DNA of 64,000 nucleotides from Tribonema minus (Eukaryota > Sar > Xanthophyceae > Tribonematales > Tribonemataceae), in NCBI GenBank assembly GCA_017506865.1, contig JAFCMP010000223.1, positions 1,860,001 through 1,924,000 on the forward strand, in the 5' to 3' direction. Below are positions 47,095 through 60,300 of the stretch, one piece after another. Position 1 is the stretch's first letter. Every line of letters begins with the position of its first letter. The position numbers were made by a program, and so were the translations under genes. The notes beneath the pieces are model-generated. The model was not told the origin of the DNA and did no database searches. It saw only the letters and a list, made by a program, of their open reading frames with translations.

Positions 47095-48285
47095 CTATTC
47101 ATCGTCATCATCGCCTGCGCTCTCAACCCCACCCTCGCCTTCGTCTTGCTCTTCTTCGGCACCACTGCTCTCCTCAACGGCCTCGTCATCCAGCACATCC
47201 GCCGCCCCCTCAGAGGATCCCCCATCAGACTGAGCATCATCACCATCTTCGCTGACATCGCTGTCACCGTCAGACCCATCGCTTAGCGCATCGCCCGCAT
47301 CGTTTTCATCAGTGTCGTCATCGCTGACGTCACTGTCCATGCCGCGCAGCACGCACGTCATGGCTGCCTTGGACACAGTGCTGACGGCGGCGCTGCTGCT
47401 GGGTGCGTGCGCTAGTATCTGTATCAGGCGGCCGTCAAACTCTAGGAAGCGCGTAAACGTCGACAGTCGCGATTCTATCATCTGGTGCAGGCGGCCGAGG
47501 CGGACTGCACCAAGGAACAAAATAAATGCAGCAGCGTGGCGGTGGTGATGGGTTGGCTTTGGCGGCCGTGCTTGCAGTTTGGAGCGATTGTGGTGTATGC
47601 AATGAATGCCAATGGAAGCTGTACGTCATGTCTTTGAAAGCCAAAGAGATGTGACGGTGTGATTGTTGGGAACGGTGTGCATTGTGTCACTGGTTCAGTG
47701 GCTGCATACTCCCTTGGCTCAGCCACATAGCCAAATGCATCTGCCTGAGCAATGCAGTCAATGCCTGAGAATCAGCCACGGCCATGCTCAACCATTGTGA
47801 CGGCGGACCGCGGCCACCATCAACAGCAACATCATGCAAAAAGCCTTGCTGCACTACGCGAGTCTAAAGCTTGGTGAAGCCATGTACCACATTGAGGGCA
47901 TGATGCACATGCGGTGCACACTCTCAGTGCATAGGCATGACACGATGTACGGCTCAAAATTCACATGCAGTGCCATGGCGGTTCTGTGTGCCGACGAACT
48001 CACATGACCCAACATGGGGGACTGGGTGCTGCAAAGGGGCCCACAAGTCAACAGGAGAAGCGGGCAACTGAATCTTGACATCAAGGAAATCAGCACTGTC
48101 GTAGAAGCTGTCCTGCATGTTCATGAGGCGACCAACCTGAAAGATCGGGGATGCTGAGAAGGTAACCGGTGTGTCTTACGAGCACCGAGCGTATCCATGT
48201 GCACAGCACGGCTCCCCGCTGGGGCCGCCTCTCAAACTTGGCCACCAGGCGCGACAGGAGCAACAGCATGCGCGCCGCAGGCATT
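47095..48285 (-). CDS. WDR43: WDR43/Utp5, C-terminal exons (SSU processome)
   Basis: Utp5/WDR43 belongs to the t-UTP/UtpA part of the small-subunit processome in the nucleolus and supports rDNA transcription and early pre-rRNA processing. Exons on the minus strand are 48285-48137 and 47504-47095, joined in phase across a split codon. They encode the Utp12-type C-terminal domain: LLLSRLVAKFERRPQRG, CTWIRSVLVRHTGYLLSIPD, then RLGRLHQMIESRLSTFTRF and FDGRLIQILAHA. This aligns well with human WDR43 (WLKAVLTAHASYLMTLPDL..LGTLYQLMESRVKTF). An acidic Asp/Glu/Ser tail (SDGSDGDSDVSEDGDD... ending DDDDE) follows, also typical of the family. The N-terminal WD40 exons should lie at higher coordinates, but I could not identify them with confidence. 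A donor-bounded stretch at about 50499-50590 (ending AKFGDDHD before GTATGT) is a weak candidate. Confidence 0.85.
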
Positions 48286-48553
48286 CTGCGAGCGTTGAAG
48301 AACGCCAGGCAGTGCATGTGATAGACAACTTGATTGGAAAGCCAAGGAGTGTATGGTGTCAGGACAACAGATCAGTGAACATGCTGTTATGCTTGATGGC
48401 CCCCCCCCCCCCCCTGTAGCCTATCACATGCAACAGATGGTCCTTTGTCCATGATTAACAGGTGGGTATCATGTGTTTTTGTACCAGCCTCCCGCTTACA
48501 CCATCACACCATTTGTGATATCATTATATAACACCAAGTGTGATTGTACATCA

Positions 48554-49387
48554 CTATGCTTTAGTCTCAGCACTGACAGCAGCAATGCAAGCTTTCATCA
48601 ATTCTTGCTTATTGGGGTACTCTGCCACATGCATGCTGATACCCTGACAAGCCACCATCCATGCAGAGGGATATGCGACTAAGTCGTGGTCCAACCAAAT
48701 GTCTCTGGGACGGGGGAGAGCATTCAGCGGGGTATCCAACACACCAGAGCCCAATAGCGCTACAGCAAGGTGAAAGGTCATGCTCATGAGCATAACTACA
48801 TTCACATACCATAGTTTCACATCTGCAATAGTGGCCTTTGCCGGCAAGTCACTTGTAAAGGTGAACAAGACAGCGATTTCGCGCAATGACATCACTCAAG
48901 CGTCATGCACTGGGCCAATAGCAAGTTGCACATCTGCAACATAGCATTGTACACGCTGCAGCACCCTCAACACCGTGTTCCAAAGACACACATTCAGGGC
49001 GGCATAGAAACAGGTCACAGAGAGATAGAAGTCGAGGTGCGCTGAATGAAATGCATTCAACAGCGCGCCAAACCGCTTCAACGCGGCAGCGACTCCCATC
49101 CGAGCCCTAACGACAAAAAGTGTGTACACTCGACGCCGATGGCACGCAATGCTCAAGTCCGGCCCCTTCCACTCACTGCCATAGAGACAGTAGCCATGGG
49201 TCGTCAGCAACGCCTCTGCCTGCTTCCAAGCCTTAGAGCTGAGCATGGACAACGCCTTCTCCATCAAGCAGTAACGAAGCTTAGCCCTCACTATCGGCTC
49301 CGCCTGCCAAAACCGCCGCACATCATTGAGCCGCCTCTCCCTCCACGCCCTTCCCGTTTGCGTAATCTGTACACGGGGGGAGATCAT
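48554..49387 (-). CDS. Unrecognised ORF of about 275 codons interrupted by one TGA
   Basis: From 49387 the minus strand is open for 163 codons to TGA at 48898-48896. It then stays open in the same frame for another 113 codons, to about 48554. The first half is basic (RAWRERRLNDVRRFWQAE) and moves into hydrophobic stretches (HLDFYLSVTCFYAALNVCLW). The second half also has a hydrophobic stretch (VVMLMSMTFHLAVALLGSG), so it may be a membrane protein. No family motif is seen. It lies upstream of the WDR43 C-terminal exons on the same strand, so it could be inside a WDR43 intron or be a separate gene or element. Confidence 0.4.
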
Positions 49388-52300
49388 GGTGAGGTCAGGA
49401 TCCAGTTCACCAGTGCCTTGGTAACTGCATCACTGCTCAAACACTCCCATCAACACTTCGCTGGTTCGAGGGTTAAGTTCACATAAGCCTCACACACGCG
49501 GGACACTTGTCAACTGCAAGACTTGTGTCAACCGCAAGGCCCGCCACACTTGCCTGGTCAAGCCCCTCGACCCAATTTCCAATGCCACATCTGGGGGTAC
49601 ACAATACTACGCTTAGCTGCACCTGTCACCGAGTCAACAGCCACAGGTCTCTGTGTTACAGCAGCAGCGCAACCAAGCGAACTCTTTGTGTCAGGCAGTG
49701 TTGCCTTGGACACAGAATTCGACTTCAATCGTTAACTTCAACTTCAATGTCATGCATGTGATCAGTCACCACTGCAGGGTCCCTTGCGGGGTTGGCCTAA
49801 CTTGATGACGACGCCAACATCTCATGCAACACTCACACATTCGAGCAGTACTTCGTTTAAAATGCGCGCGCGCCTGACGCGCACGAACACTCCACGAATG
49901 CTCTCACAGAAAACCTAGTTGTACAAGACAACTATAGGCTTGCACTTTCCCTTGCTGTTTCGAATTCGAAGTGCAGCACAATCACAGCAACTTTTTCAGC
50001 ACATCTTATATTTGTCCATGCCGCCGCGTTATGCCATAATACATGGCGAGAAGGCCAACTGCATTCCACAAGACCTTGCGCATGTCGCCGCAGTGCGACT
50101 AGGCACAACTCGTCTGACAAAAAAAAGATGTGTCCATGTAGACATGATCTATCCACAAGCCTGGCCTGCAGCATCACTGCGCGCATACCATGCACGGAGA
50201 TCTGCCTGCCACTGAGCCTGCTTGAGCGACTGCGCCATGCAGTTCAGCCCACGTGCCACAGCTCCACATTAGCTTACCACCGCAAGCCTGCACTGCCTGG
50301 CTTTTACGCCAAACGCTGCTCTCACAACCGGTCCAGTCAGGACTAGATTGCGGCTATCGATACTTCACGTGAAGCGATGTGGGCTACAGGCCCATTCATC
50401 GCCAACGCGACAGCACAATCAGCACAGCCTCGGGCTCAAGTTTTGTATCACCTCCTCAAGGCACACATTGGCGCTAGTGAGTTTCACTGCAAACATACCA
50501 TCGTGATCGTCGCCGAACTTGGCCTCTCGCCGGGATGCAGGCGGCGCTGCCTCATCCAAAGCTTGGGGCTTGTGCTCGCAACGATCTGGTGACGCAGACA
50601 CGGACTTCTTGGTCGCCCGGTCTTTGTCCTCCCCCCTTTTCTAATAGTCCGTGTCTGTATGCGGCACAGAGTCGCAGTGAGACACCTCATCGAAACAACA
50701 TAAAACCAGGATATGGTCACGTGTGCCTATTGCGCATACATATGCCAGCATGCGACTGCACACTAATCGGCTAGCATCACATACAAAATGCCAGTCATAT
50801 CAGTCGTGTTACACCACGTATGCAATGGGCTCCCACACCAAGGCACTGCTGGTTTCACACGTGTGCAAAAGTGCTGTGAGCATCGCAGTCAAGTTGCTAC
50901 GTGCAGCATGCACTAAATACACCATTCATTCATCTGGTCAAGCACTGCTGTCTAGCCGAAGTTCTGTGTGGATACACCTCATGCATCACCCATACTTCAC
51001 TCATCAAGTCGCCTGGACCGTGGCAACACAAGCAAACGCTGACAATCGTCTGCAAGACAGCCCTGAGCTCACGGGCCGATTACACCAGGCTTTCACCTCA
51101 TGGTGCAGAGAAACAGAGGGGGGGCCGACAATAGCGTGGCATGTTCCCTGCTCGAGCAACCGTCGTGACAGCCACTCTCAGCCTCCTCATCTCGCCGCTA
51201 CAGTGCTTGAAACAACAGACGCCATGCGCAATACACGTGTGTGTGCTTCGTGCGCTACGCATGGAACACACTCGCACGAGCACCTGAGCGAGGGCCGCTC
51301 ACACAGCTAAGGCACAGCTGTTGGGGTGTCTGAACGCAGAAGTCGGCTAACGACGACGCACAGAAGAGCTAGGTGACTGCGTCGCTTTGACCGCCAGTTC
51401 GCCAAGTCCCTCATGCCTACACCTCGTAGTAAAGTTTGAACGAATGACAACGCCAGCGCGTCCGCTAACGTGCCTACTTGTGGACGAGGCGAGTAACTGA
51501 ATAGCTGAACGAAGTATGCGAAGCGAGGAATAAATGAGATGAACTAGGTGAATGAACGATAGATAAGCAGCTGAGTAAAGCACGTACTGCGTACTGCGCC
51601 AAGCCTCGCACAGACCGCACTGCGTGGGGGTTGCCAGATTAAAGCTGTCGCCGGGTGCAACTAAAATGGGATGCAAGAATATGGTGACATTAAGCAGCAG
51701 TGTTGCTACGGTCTTACTTGTGTGGACTCCATGATGGGGTTCTTGGGTTGGCCTCAGTAGTCTTCTCTGCTTGTCTCTCCAGGACTCTAGCCAAGCTTGG
51801 TTGTGAGAGAGAGATCAACCTGACACCAGATTCAAGCCAGCAGCTTGAATCTACAGTTGAATCTCTAACTATGACCTCACTCATATGCCAGCAATTCCGA
51901 TATATATATATATGTATATGACCGAACATAAGAAAGTAGTTACATCATAAGCCTAATAACAAGCAAAACAGGAAATACATACACCTAACCGTGTCAATAC
52001 CACTGAAGTCGATACCACTGAAGTCGATCATGGTAGCACAGGGTGTTACCCGAACAGCTACTGTAGGTTTAAGAACTGTAATGCAGTCCTCCTGAAGGTT
52101 TGGCGGTGTTCAGGTCACACGACTTATCCGAGAGCTGCGTGCTATCAGAGCGGTGGTGTGCGCGGCACAACACAAAATAGGGTCAACCCGCCTCCGAGGG
52201 GCCCGCGTCGTCCACCGCCCGCAAGTCTTCTCGGTGCAATCCTGTACAGTCACCGTCTAAATGATGCTTGTCCTTCAGCGCATCAGCGGTCGTCGTCACC

Positions 52301-54331
52301 AAGTGAGACAGGTGTCTGGTTTCTGCCAGTCCTCCAACGTTTTTCCCTTTGCTTATGGCAGATGGTCCACAGATCTGCAGCTCAAAGCAGGAACACGCAG
52401 TCCGCAAAGGTGCCCGCAAACTACTGCGCTAATCTGCAGCGCCCTGATCTAGCTGGTGCACTTGGCGGAATCACACATGTCCAACGTTCACTTTTTGCTT
52501 GCATGAGCATCTCGTTTGTCCACGAGTCGAGTAGAGTTGTAACCGACTTTGAGTCGCGGTGAAAAAAGCTCACACACACGTGCGCCGTCGCTAGACAACC
52601 AGGTGGCTCGGTGGATGTCAGGGCCCTCGTCCCTGGTATCGCCGTGGCCTGGCCTCGTCTGCGAAGCTGCGGGCAACGAGGTCGACACATGTCTGTGCGT
52701 GCCGCGCATCAAATAAAACCTCGAGGAGAGCGTTGGCACCTGCCTGCCTGGAGCCTGGCAGGGAGGTGTCAGAGGTCTCCTTCAGGGAATATTTGAGAGC
52801 GGCACCACTAGTGACGACAACTAGCAGGAGCAAGGTGACTGCATGTCCATGCATCCACCGTGTTCCGGGTCGTCCCTGTTGTCCAAAGCACGAGCTCAGT
52901 GTCCTGTGTCGGCAGGTTTCTACTGGTGACCGGAGGTACCATCGCGTTTACCGCCCTGGCCCGGAAGCCGCAGGTAAGCGTTTGCGCAGCTTCTGAATAT
53001 AGGAGACCAGGTGTCGTGAGGTGACATTCCTCACGGCTTCCTGGTCCGGGCCCAGCAGTTTACAAAGTAAAAAAGGTCTGATTCTGGCTGTTTCAGCTGG
53101 CACTTTCTTTTCTGCTGCACAGTGGGGCCCTGGTGTGTGATGGGCGCTGTCTGAATTCATTCGCCCCATTGGTAACAGTTGGCGATCGAAGCAGAGTCGA
53201 TCTGCCGGAGGGCAAGCCCTCTTCTGGTGGAGGCGGGGACCTGCCGCCCCCTCTCCTCCCGAGCTGTTCCTACATTCAGAAGCTTAAGTTTTTAAAATGC
53301 TGGAGGCAATATGTGGTAGGGAAAGCACGGCCTGACAGTATTGTAATATTGGTTGAGACAATGGTGTCAGCGGCCGCGGCGATGGTATTGGACGAAGCGG
53401 CGGTCATGGCGGCAGCAGCAGAGCATCAACAGCAGCGGTGCTGGTTGGTCGATATAAGCCTGCATGTAGTGTGGAACAGAGGCAACACTGGCAGCGATGG
53501 CGCCGGCGGCCGTGGCCACGGCGGTGGCAGCAACGGTGACGCAGCACCGGCAGCAGCAGCGGAGGTCACAGGTGACAGAGTTGAAGTTGCGAGTGGTGGG
53601 GTATCAGCAAGTTACGGCCACTAGGATGACGGGAAAAAGTCGTTGTATCGCGAAGCGGGGCGTGAGATCAGCGGCAATGGCTAGGGAGCTGGGCGTGACA
53701 GCACCAGCAGCAACAGTGCTGGCAATGGCAGCGAGGACCACTGACATGGTAGCAAGCTAGGCAAGTCAGCGAATGACCGACTTGAATGTAACGCCGGTCT
53801 CATTCTACCGCTGCCCGCCAGTCGGCACTTTGTTCACAACCGGGCTAGAGGTTGCTGTCAGGAAGTGGTGATGATCAGGTGAGACCTCACTGTCCAGGTG
53901 CCGGTGAAGCCTAGGGAACAGCATGTGACATGGGTGTGGATTAATTATGTGTGTAAGATTAGGCGCTGTCTCGAGCTGGAGGACAATCGATAATTGGCAT
54001 TAATGCATGCCTAGGTATGTGCAGCTTTTATGTTTTCTGGACCACAGTGTGTTGCATGTTGTTCTGTGAGCGTCCTGATCTCTATTGAGGTTGTTGTTGA
54101 CTCCATCTGTTAAGCACTTCTGCTGTCATTTGTTGCCTGCTCTGTGTGTTGTCTGGTGGTTTGCACTGCGTGCATGCCTGTATGAATGAGTGTTCACTGC
54201 GAATGCTGTATCTACCCTGTCGTGGTATTTGCTGTTGTGTGATGCATGTTGCACTGTAATTGTGGTTGCTTCTGCTGCGCCGTCTATTTTGATATTTTCT
54301 TGTGTGTGACTCTCTGCCTTAATTGCATCAG
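49388..54331. other. Unassigned region, microsatellite and low-complexity frames
   Basis: No gene is recognised. Contents seen: an (AT)n tract at 51898-51917; a short duplication of ACCACTGAAGTCGATA near 52003-52030; a Gly/Ala-rich plus-strand frame at 53360-53620 that looks like low-complexity DNA; and open minus-strand stretches at 52183-52854 without family motifs. Missing WDR43 5' exons and the GH26 5' exon or signal peptide are expected somewhere in this interval. Confidence 0.4.
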
Positions 54332-57300
54332 GCCACGGATGAGCCCATCAATGACTGCTTGCGACCGCTACAGCCAGGCAACATCAGCCTACTGGTGAAT
54401 GACAACGCTCACTCGCTGCCGTTCGCTGTTCGCAACTGCAGATATCCTTTTCTGGTCAAGCCCTACCTTGACCAAGGCTTTCAGGTGTGCAGTCAAAAGG
54501 ATTGAATCACATCATGTGACGACATGTACATGCTCCAAGTGACACCAGTCACACGTGTGGTCGCTGGCAACCACAGCATCTGTTTGTGAAGTCTCGATTC
54601 TGCATATCACAGTGTCTGGCAAACTACAGTTTTCCTGCCTAGCATGTGCAAGAACAGGTAGGGTTCACTCAAGTTGCACTTGCATGTCATGCGTGCCTAC
54701 TTACACCATCATTGAATTGTGTTGTGTTATTCTTGTTCAGACATCAACACACCAATATAGTACCTGTTTGCGTTGTTGGTCCTGACATGGAATGGCAGCA
54801 ACTTTGGCTTTGCCAACCCAGGGCACTTGACTTAAGCTCTGCTCAATTTGCCATGCGCTTTGCCAACCGCTACTGCATCGAGAAACCAGTAGTACCAAAT
54901 AGTCCCGAGATGCCATTTGGCGGCGGCGGCGTTTGAGTGGTTGTCGTTGAGACACTTTCAGGCTGTCACACGACATGTACATAGATTCCGTACAGCACGC
55001 TTCAAGTTAGATGCCATTCACGTTTCGCGCCTTGAGCGAGAATCGACAAAAAGTACCAAATAGCAGGAGAATCCTACTTTCAATCATGCTTCATGGAGGT
55101 TTGAACTCACACCCAATGTGCCTGCCTGTATTGCCAACACTTGTGGTTTGGAGCACCAGCTGACGCTCGATTTGCAGCAGGTTTGCTTCAGCAGTAGGCC
55201 GACAGTCAGTCTTGACAAGTGCCACACTTGCAGCACAGTTTCTTGTTATAAGTGTTGTTCTTGGTGTGCATGTACACGCCGCCGCATGTTGCAGGTGGTG
55301 ATGGTGACGAAGTTTCTGGACAACGAGCTGCTGACAAATCTGTGGCAAATCGGAAGCGGCAAGTACGACAACTACCTGTACCAGTTCATGGATGAGCACA
55401 AGGCTGATGGCAACCAGGAGGTCTGGATCATGTTAGTAAAGTGCATTTAACGGCAGGTTCAGAACACATTTTGATAGGTGCCCGGCGGTTGGCGCACTGG
55501 TGTGCATATTTTAACATCTGTTAACCACAGCTTCAGCGCAACAGGCGCGTGCAGGATACAGCGGCCCTGTAATAGCAAGCAGGTGGCACCGCATCTGCAA
55601 GTTGAGGTTGCATGTGATGATGCGTCCACAGCGCGTTCTGTTAGTGGATGTTTATGAAGGAGTGGGCTGCAAGGACGCGCCAACTTTGTATTTCTTGTTG
55701 ACATTGCACTGCTGGAGGGTAAGGACGGTGGGCCAACTGCACAGCTGCGGCTCTGTTGATTGGTTTGAACTCTATCCCGAGAGCAATAGTGCACATGAAT
55801 CCACAATAACGACCTTAAGGACAACAATCGTCAACAGTGTCCTCACCTGTACATGGTCTTCTATATACGAAAACACACCTTGAGTGAAGCTCTGTAAAGA
55901 ACTGTCATGAGCGCCCTGAGTTCAAAAGAGGTCGCAACGGCTGCTCGTGACGAGATATTGGCGCAGCAAGCAATTTATACATGCCCTGACTGTGGAGCCT
56001 CAACGAGCACATGCCTACGTGCTGCTGCATTCTGAATGCACTTTACTCAGCACGCCTATGCGCCTGCGCACTGCTGCTGCAGGCCCATGCACGAGTTCAA
56101 CGGCGACTGGTACCCGTGGGGTACGTACCACGGCGGCTTCAACTCCAAAAAGAACTTCGTCCGCGCCTGGCGCCACGTGCACGATGTGTTCACCGTCAAG
56201 GAGGCCAATGTCATATTCCAGGTGAATCATTGCCGCAAAGCAACATTGACCAGCAAGCCCGTCCACACATCACCAAGCCAATGCCCGCTTTCAAAACATT
56301 TCCTAGGCACATGTCGCTCTTTGCGCAAGTTGTGACTGTTAACTGAGCTCTTTGACTGTGTCAACTGAAGGATGTGCAAAACTTTTAAGTCACTTATTCG
56401 TCACTGTCTAGACTACACTGCTCTGTGTCTGGAAGACTGATCTGGGCTCAGTCATGACTGTTGACAGGGTTCAACAGAACTCATGTGTCTGGAAATGTGC
56501 GCCAACTTGTGAAGAACTCAAAAACTCACTGAAACACTGAAGCAGCAGCCACCAAGCGGTAGTGCCCCTCCTGCTCCAAAGAGCGCCGCCAGTGCTCGTC
56601 CCACCGCCATTTCGATCCGCTTTTTTCGTGCGCTGGCACTATGTATATGCATTATATTGTCGCTGTGGAAGAGGCCCGTTCTAGGCTCACATGACTGAAG
56701 AGTTCATGTCTGTACAACGCTGCGTCTATGTTACCTGGCATCACCAAGCTGTCCTACTTAGAAGCAAGATTTACATCAAGGAGCCCATATCACATGCCAC
56801 ATCTTCAAAATGAATTCATGTCTTCGTACTGTCGTCAATTCATTGTGTCGCTCTTCAATGCACAATCAAATCGAAGCTCTCACAGCGTAGTGGTTGAATC
56901 GGCACCAACGCACACTTGAGGCTTTCACTTACTGCATTCACTCCAACACTTGTCAATTTTTTCCAAAATGTACTCTTGCTTTCCATGATCAGTCTGACCA
57001 CATCTTTGCCGTGCCGCATCGCCAGCTTGTGTGCATTTCGCAACCTGCAAGCGTTACGCTGCATTCTGCTCGGCTCTCTCTCTGTCAGCTCGCCTGCAAC
57101 TGCGACAACGGGCAGGACGATGTGACCATGCCCCCTTCACGGACTGGTGGCCAGGCATGAACTACGTGGACATGGTGGTGTGCAGCGGCTACAACCGCGC
57201 TGGCACGGATGAGAACCACATGGAGTGGCTCACATTCCAGGTATGAGGCTGTTTCATAGCTCAGTGAAGCGTCACTCCATTGGCATTACTCTTGAACTTC

Positions 57301-60300
57301 TATTGCAGCCTCGCTGCGCATGCGGCAGCTTTCACGGGAAAGCCTCTGGCTTCCGATCATGGGTTACATGATGTAAGAGTGATATGCGCGTCGCTGTTGA
57401 GGTGTGGCTTGGAGCTGACGAGTTTTGAAGATTGCGTTCGCACCCAGCTTTTTGGTTACTGGTGATGTGGTGACACCGTCAACAACTCACCACCTTTCCT
57501 CCAGGGTCTCTATGAATCACACGTCTGGCGCAGCACCTTTAACTATGGCGGTGGTGCAGCATACACATGCTCTGGGGCCATTGCACACACTTGCATGCAG
57601 GGGGGGGGGGGGGGGACAGAATGGCACACCGTCTATCAATGAGGCATGCAGCATATGGCAGTCACTGCATATGCCTGCACACGCACCACGCCCCAAAGGC
57701 CGTTCATGATCACTTTGTGCTGATCGTTTGAAGGCAGCTCCTCAGCAGCACAGTCCATTCCTCTCCTCATGCTGAAGCTGGCTGCGTTTGCCCCCCTTAC
57801 TGCGCGCTCTCAGGACGTGTATGGCGCGGCGTATAAGCAGATGCTGGCGCTGCCGGGCTACAAGCCTCTGGGCGTGGGGGAGATGAGCTGCAATGACTTT
57901 GAGGGTTATGACAAGGTGAGCTGTCGCCGTTGTGATTGTGACATTTTTTTTGGATTCCATCGGCTTGAGAAAAGTGCTGGGCTCGCACCGGCCCATTCAT
58001 TTAGCGGTGGGTTCTCGGTGGCATGGTGGGTGGAAGTTCCAAGCGTGCGCATGCTTGAGCATGATCACGATGATGTTGCGTGAAGCTGTGGATAACCTCT
58101 AGCCCTCACTAATTGCAGACGCATCATACATAGTCATTTGATGAGTTGCTGAGAGCCTTGTGTTTTTAGTGCATCTGCACATAGTGAGCTTGCGATGGGT
58201 GGCAAGTGTGTGCACTGACGTGAGTGCCTTCACTGTCGCACGTGGCGCTAGACCAGACCAGAACAGCGAAAATTGATGTTGATCACGAGAAGACATGGAA
58301 CCGTAATGTAATGGCCATCCTCAAAGCATCGTCGCAAGTGCGTCGAAGGATACCATACAACCAGGGCTAGCGTCTACATCGAACCCCTCGCGCCAAAACG
58401 GTTGCGCCAGTTAGTGGCGCCAGTTGCGCCCCGCTGGCAGCCCAAGTGACTCATGGCACAACTGGCAATACTCGCAAGTATACTTGTGAGTATTGCTAAT
58501 TAGGTACTCGTGAGTCTACTTGCGAGTCCTGCCTAGGGTTAGAGTCGTTGCTAGAGTAAGCCGGACCTTGACTGTAACCCCTGCCCTTCTGGAAGTGCTG
58601 TGGGCTTAATTGTGACTGTAGAAGCACTAGAAGCCTTAATAAGACATGCGCCTCTTGCGCCATGGCTAAACAGGTTGCCTGGCTAGAACCTAAGCGCCTG
58701 TTACGCCAAGGCCGTCTGAGTTTAACTGGTAACCCTGCATACAACCGCTGCGTGCTGACACTGAACTGAAGACAAGAACATGAGTGAGGTTCAGATTTCA
58801 ACAGCGCCATCATCCAAAGATAAGACTTGTGCGTCCATCATAATGCAGCATGTTGCTGTGGGCCCTGCTGTGCTGGCAGCAGTCTGCGTTTTATAGGACA
58901 TGTTAATGACGACATCGATTACTGCTAGGCCTCAGAGAGAACGCACATCCCTATCAGTAGAGGATGGAGCCCGTTGCACATTGCAATGAGGTGATGCTTT
59001 ATCACACAATCATGATCAAGTGACAACACTCGTTGCAGATGACTCAATAGCATATGCAGGCGATAAAGCATATGCAGGCGATAAAGCATATGCAGGCGAT
59101 AACGCATTTCGATGATGGAGGCATCTCGCGCGATGCTTCATATGTTGCTACAGGCTTACCGTACTGTACATGCGATGCTTGGACTCACATCAGTGCAGCT
59201 CTGCGCACTCAAGTGCCATGTCTTGAGTGTTGTTGCGATGACGATTTCCAAGTCTGCCCCGAAGTTTTCAGGACTATGTTGAGCTGTTTCCGCTGCCACC
59301 ATATTTCGGAGCCAGCTCACCTTAGTCATTGATTGCCCGGCGTCTGTGGCTTGCTGTGCAGGCTCAATGGATCACGGACGCGTTCTACGACTTTGTCAAC
59401 ACGTACCCGCGCGTCAAACAAGCGTGAGTGGTGTATTAACCTACAAAGTATTTACGCAGGGCGTTGTGTTGCTACATCAGCATTTGTATTGTAGCAAATG
59501 CTTGTGCGGTTTCACTGGTTATTGCCACTTGCTAGCCGGACTTCCAAGGCATCACGTCACATCTGTAGAGAGGTGTATGTGGCCGCAGTGCAAGCTAGTA
59601 TGAACCTTGTGATACACCATGGGACCCTGGAACCTAGTGCCGTCAATTTTTTCTGGCGCGTCACCGCACAAGTGGCTACCAGCAGTGATTGTTATCATGG
59701 GCACCTTCTTGTGCAATTTCACACAGCGTAGTCTATTGTGAACACCAGCCAACAACCTGTGCCTGCTGCATGCACCTTTGCCCATGGGTCATGAACCGCT
59801 GAATTTCCCAGCATCATGTGTAGTCCAACTTTTCGAAAGAACGTCACTGGCACTTCCACACCTGGCTCAAGCTGCCCCCCCCCCCCCCCCCCCCCCCTCC
59901 CCTTTCCACATCCACGCTCCGTGTCCGCGCAGCACCTGGTACCTGCAGAACAAAGACGGCGACTGCCGCTGGGACCTCAACTCGCCCGAGCAGATTGCGG
60001 CGTTTGCCAACGGCCTCAAGCTCTACGCGCCGCAGAACCAGGTGCAGACGCTGCTGCCCCTCCTGGCGCCGCTGGCCCATGTCAATTTCGACGGCGTAAT
60101 CAATGGCGACGAAGCCCCCTCACCTCCTGGCGCCTCTGGCCGACATTAATTGTGACGGGGTGATAGACCAGAAGGACGCGGTCGGCGCGCCCGCAGCGCC
60201 GGGAGTGCCGGGCGTGCCGGCCAAGCCAGTGGTGGTGGGGCAGGATTTGAACGGCGATGGCCAGATCTACGGCCCGCAGGAGCTGCCCGGCGACTTCGAT

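Noticed and set aside
57520-57600. GLYESHVWRSTFNYGG frame as an extra GH26 exon
   Set aside because: Exons 57089-57240 and 57814-57915 already join in phase to give a continuous, family-like EWLTFQDVYGAAYKQ; the extra frame has no donor.
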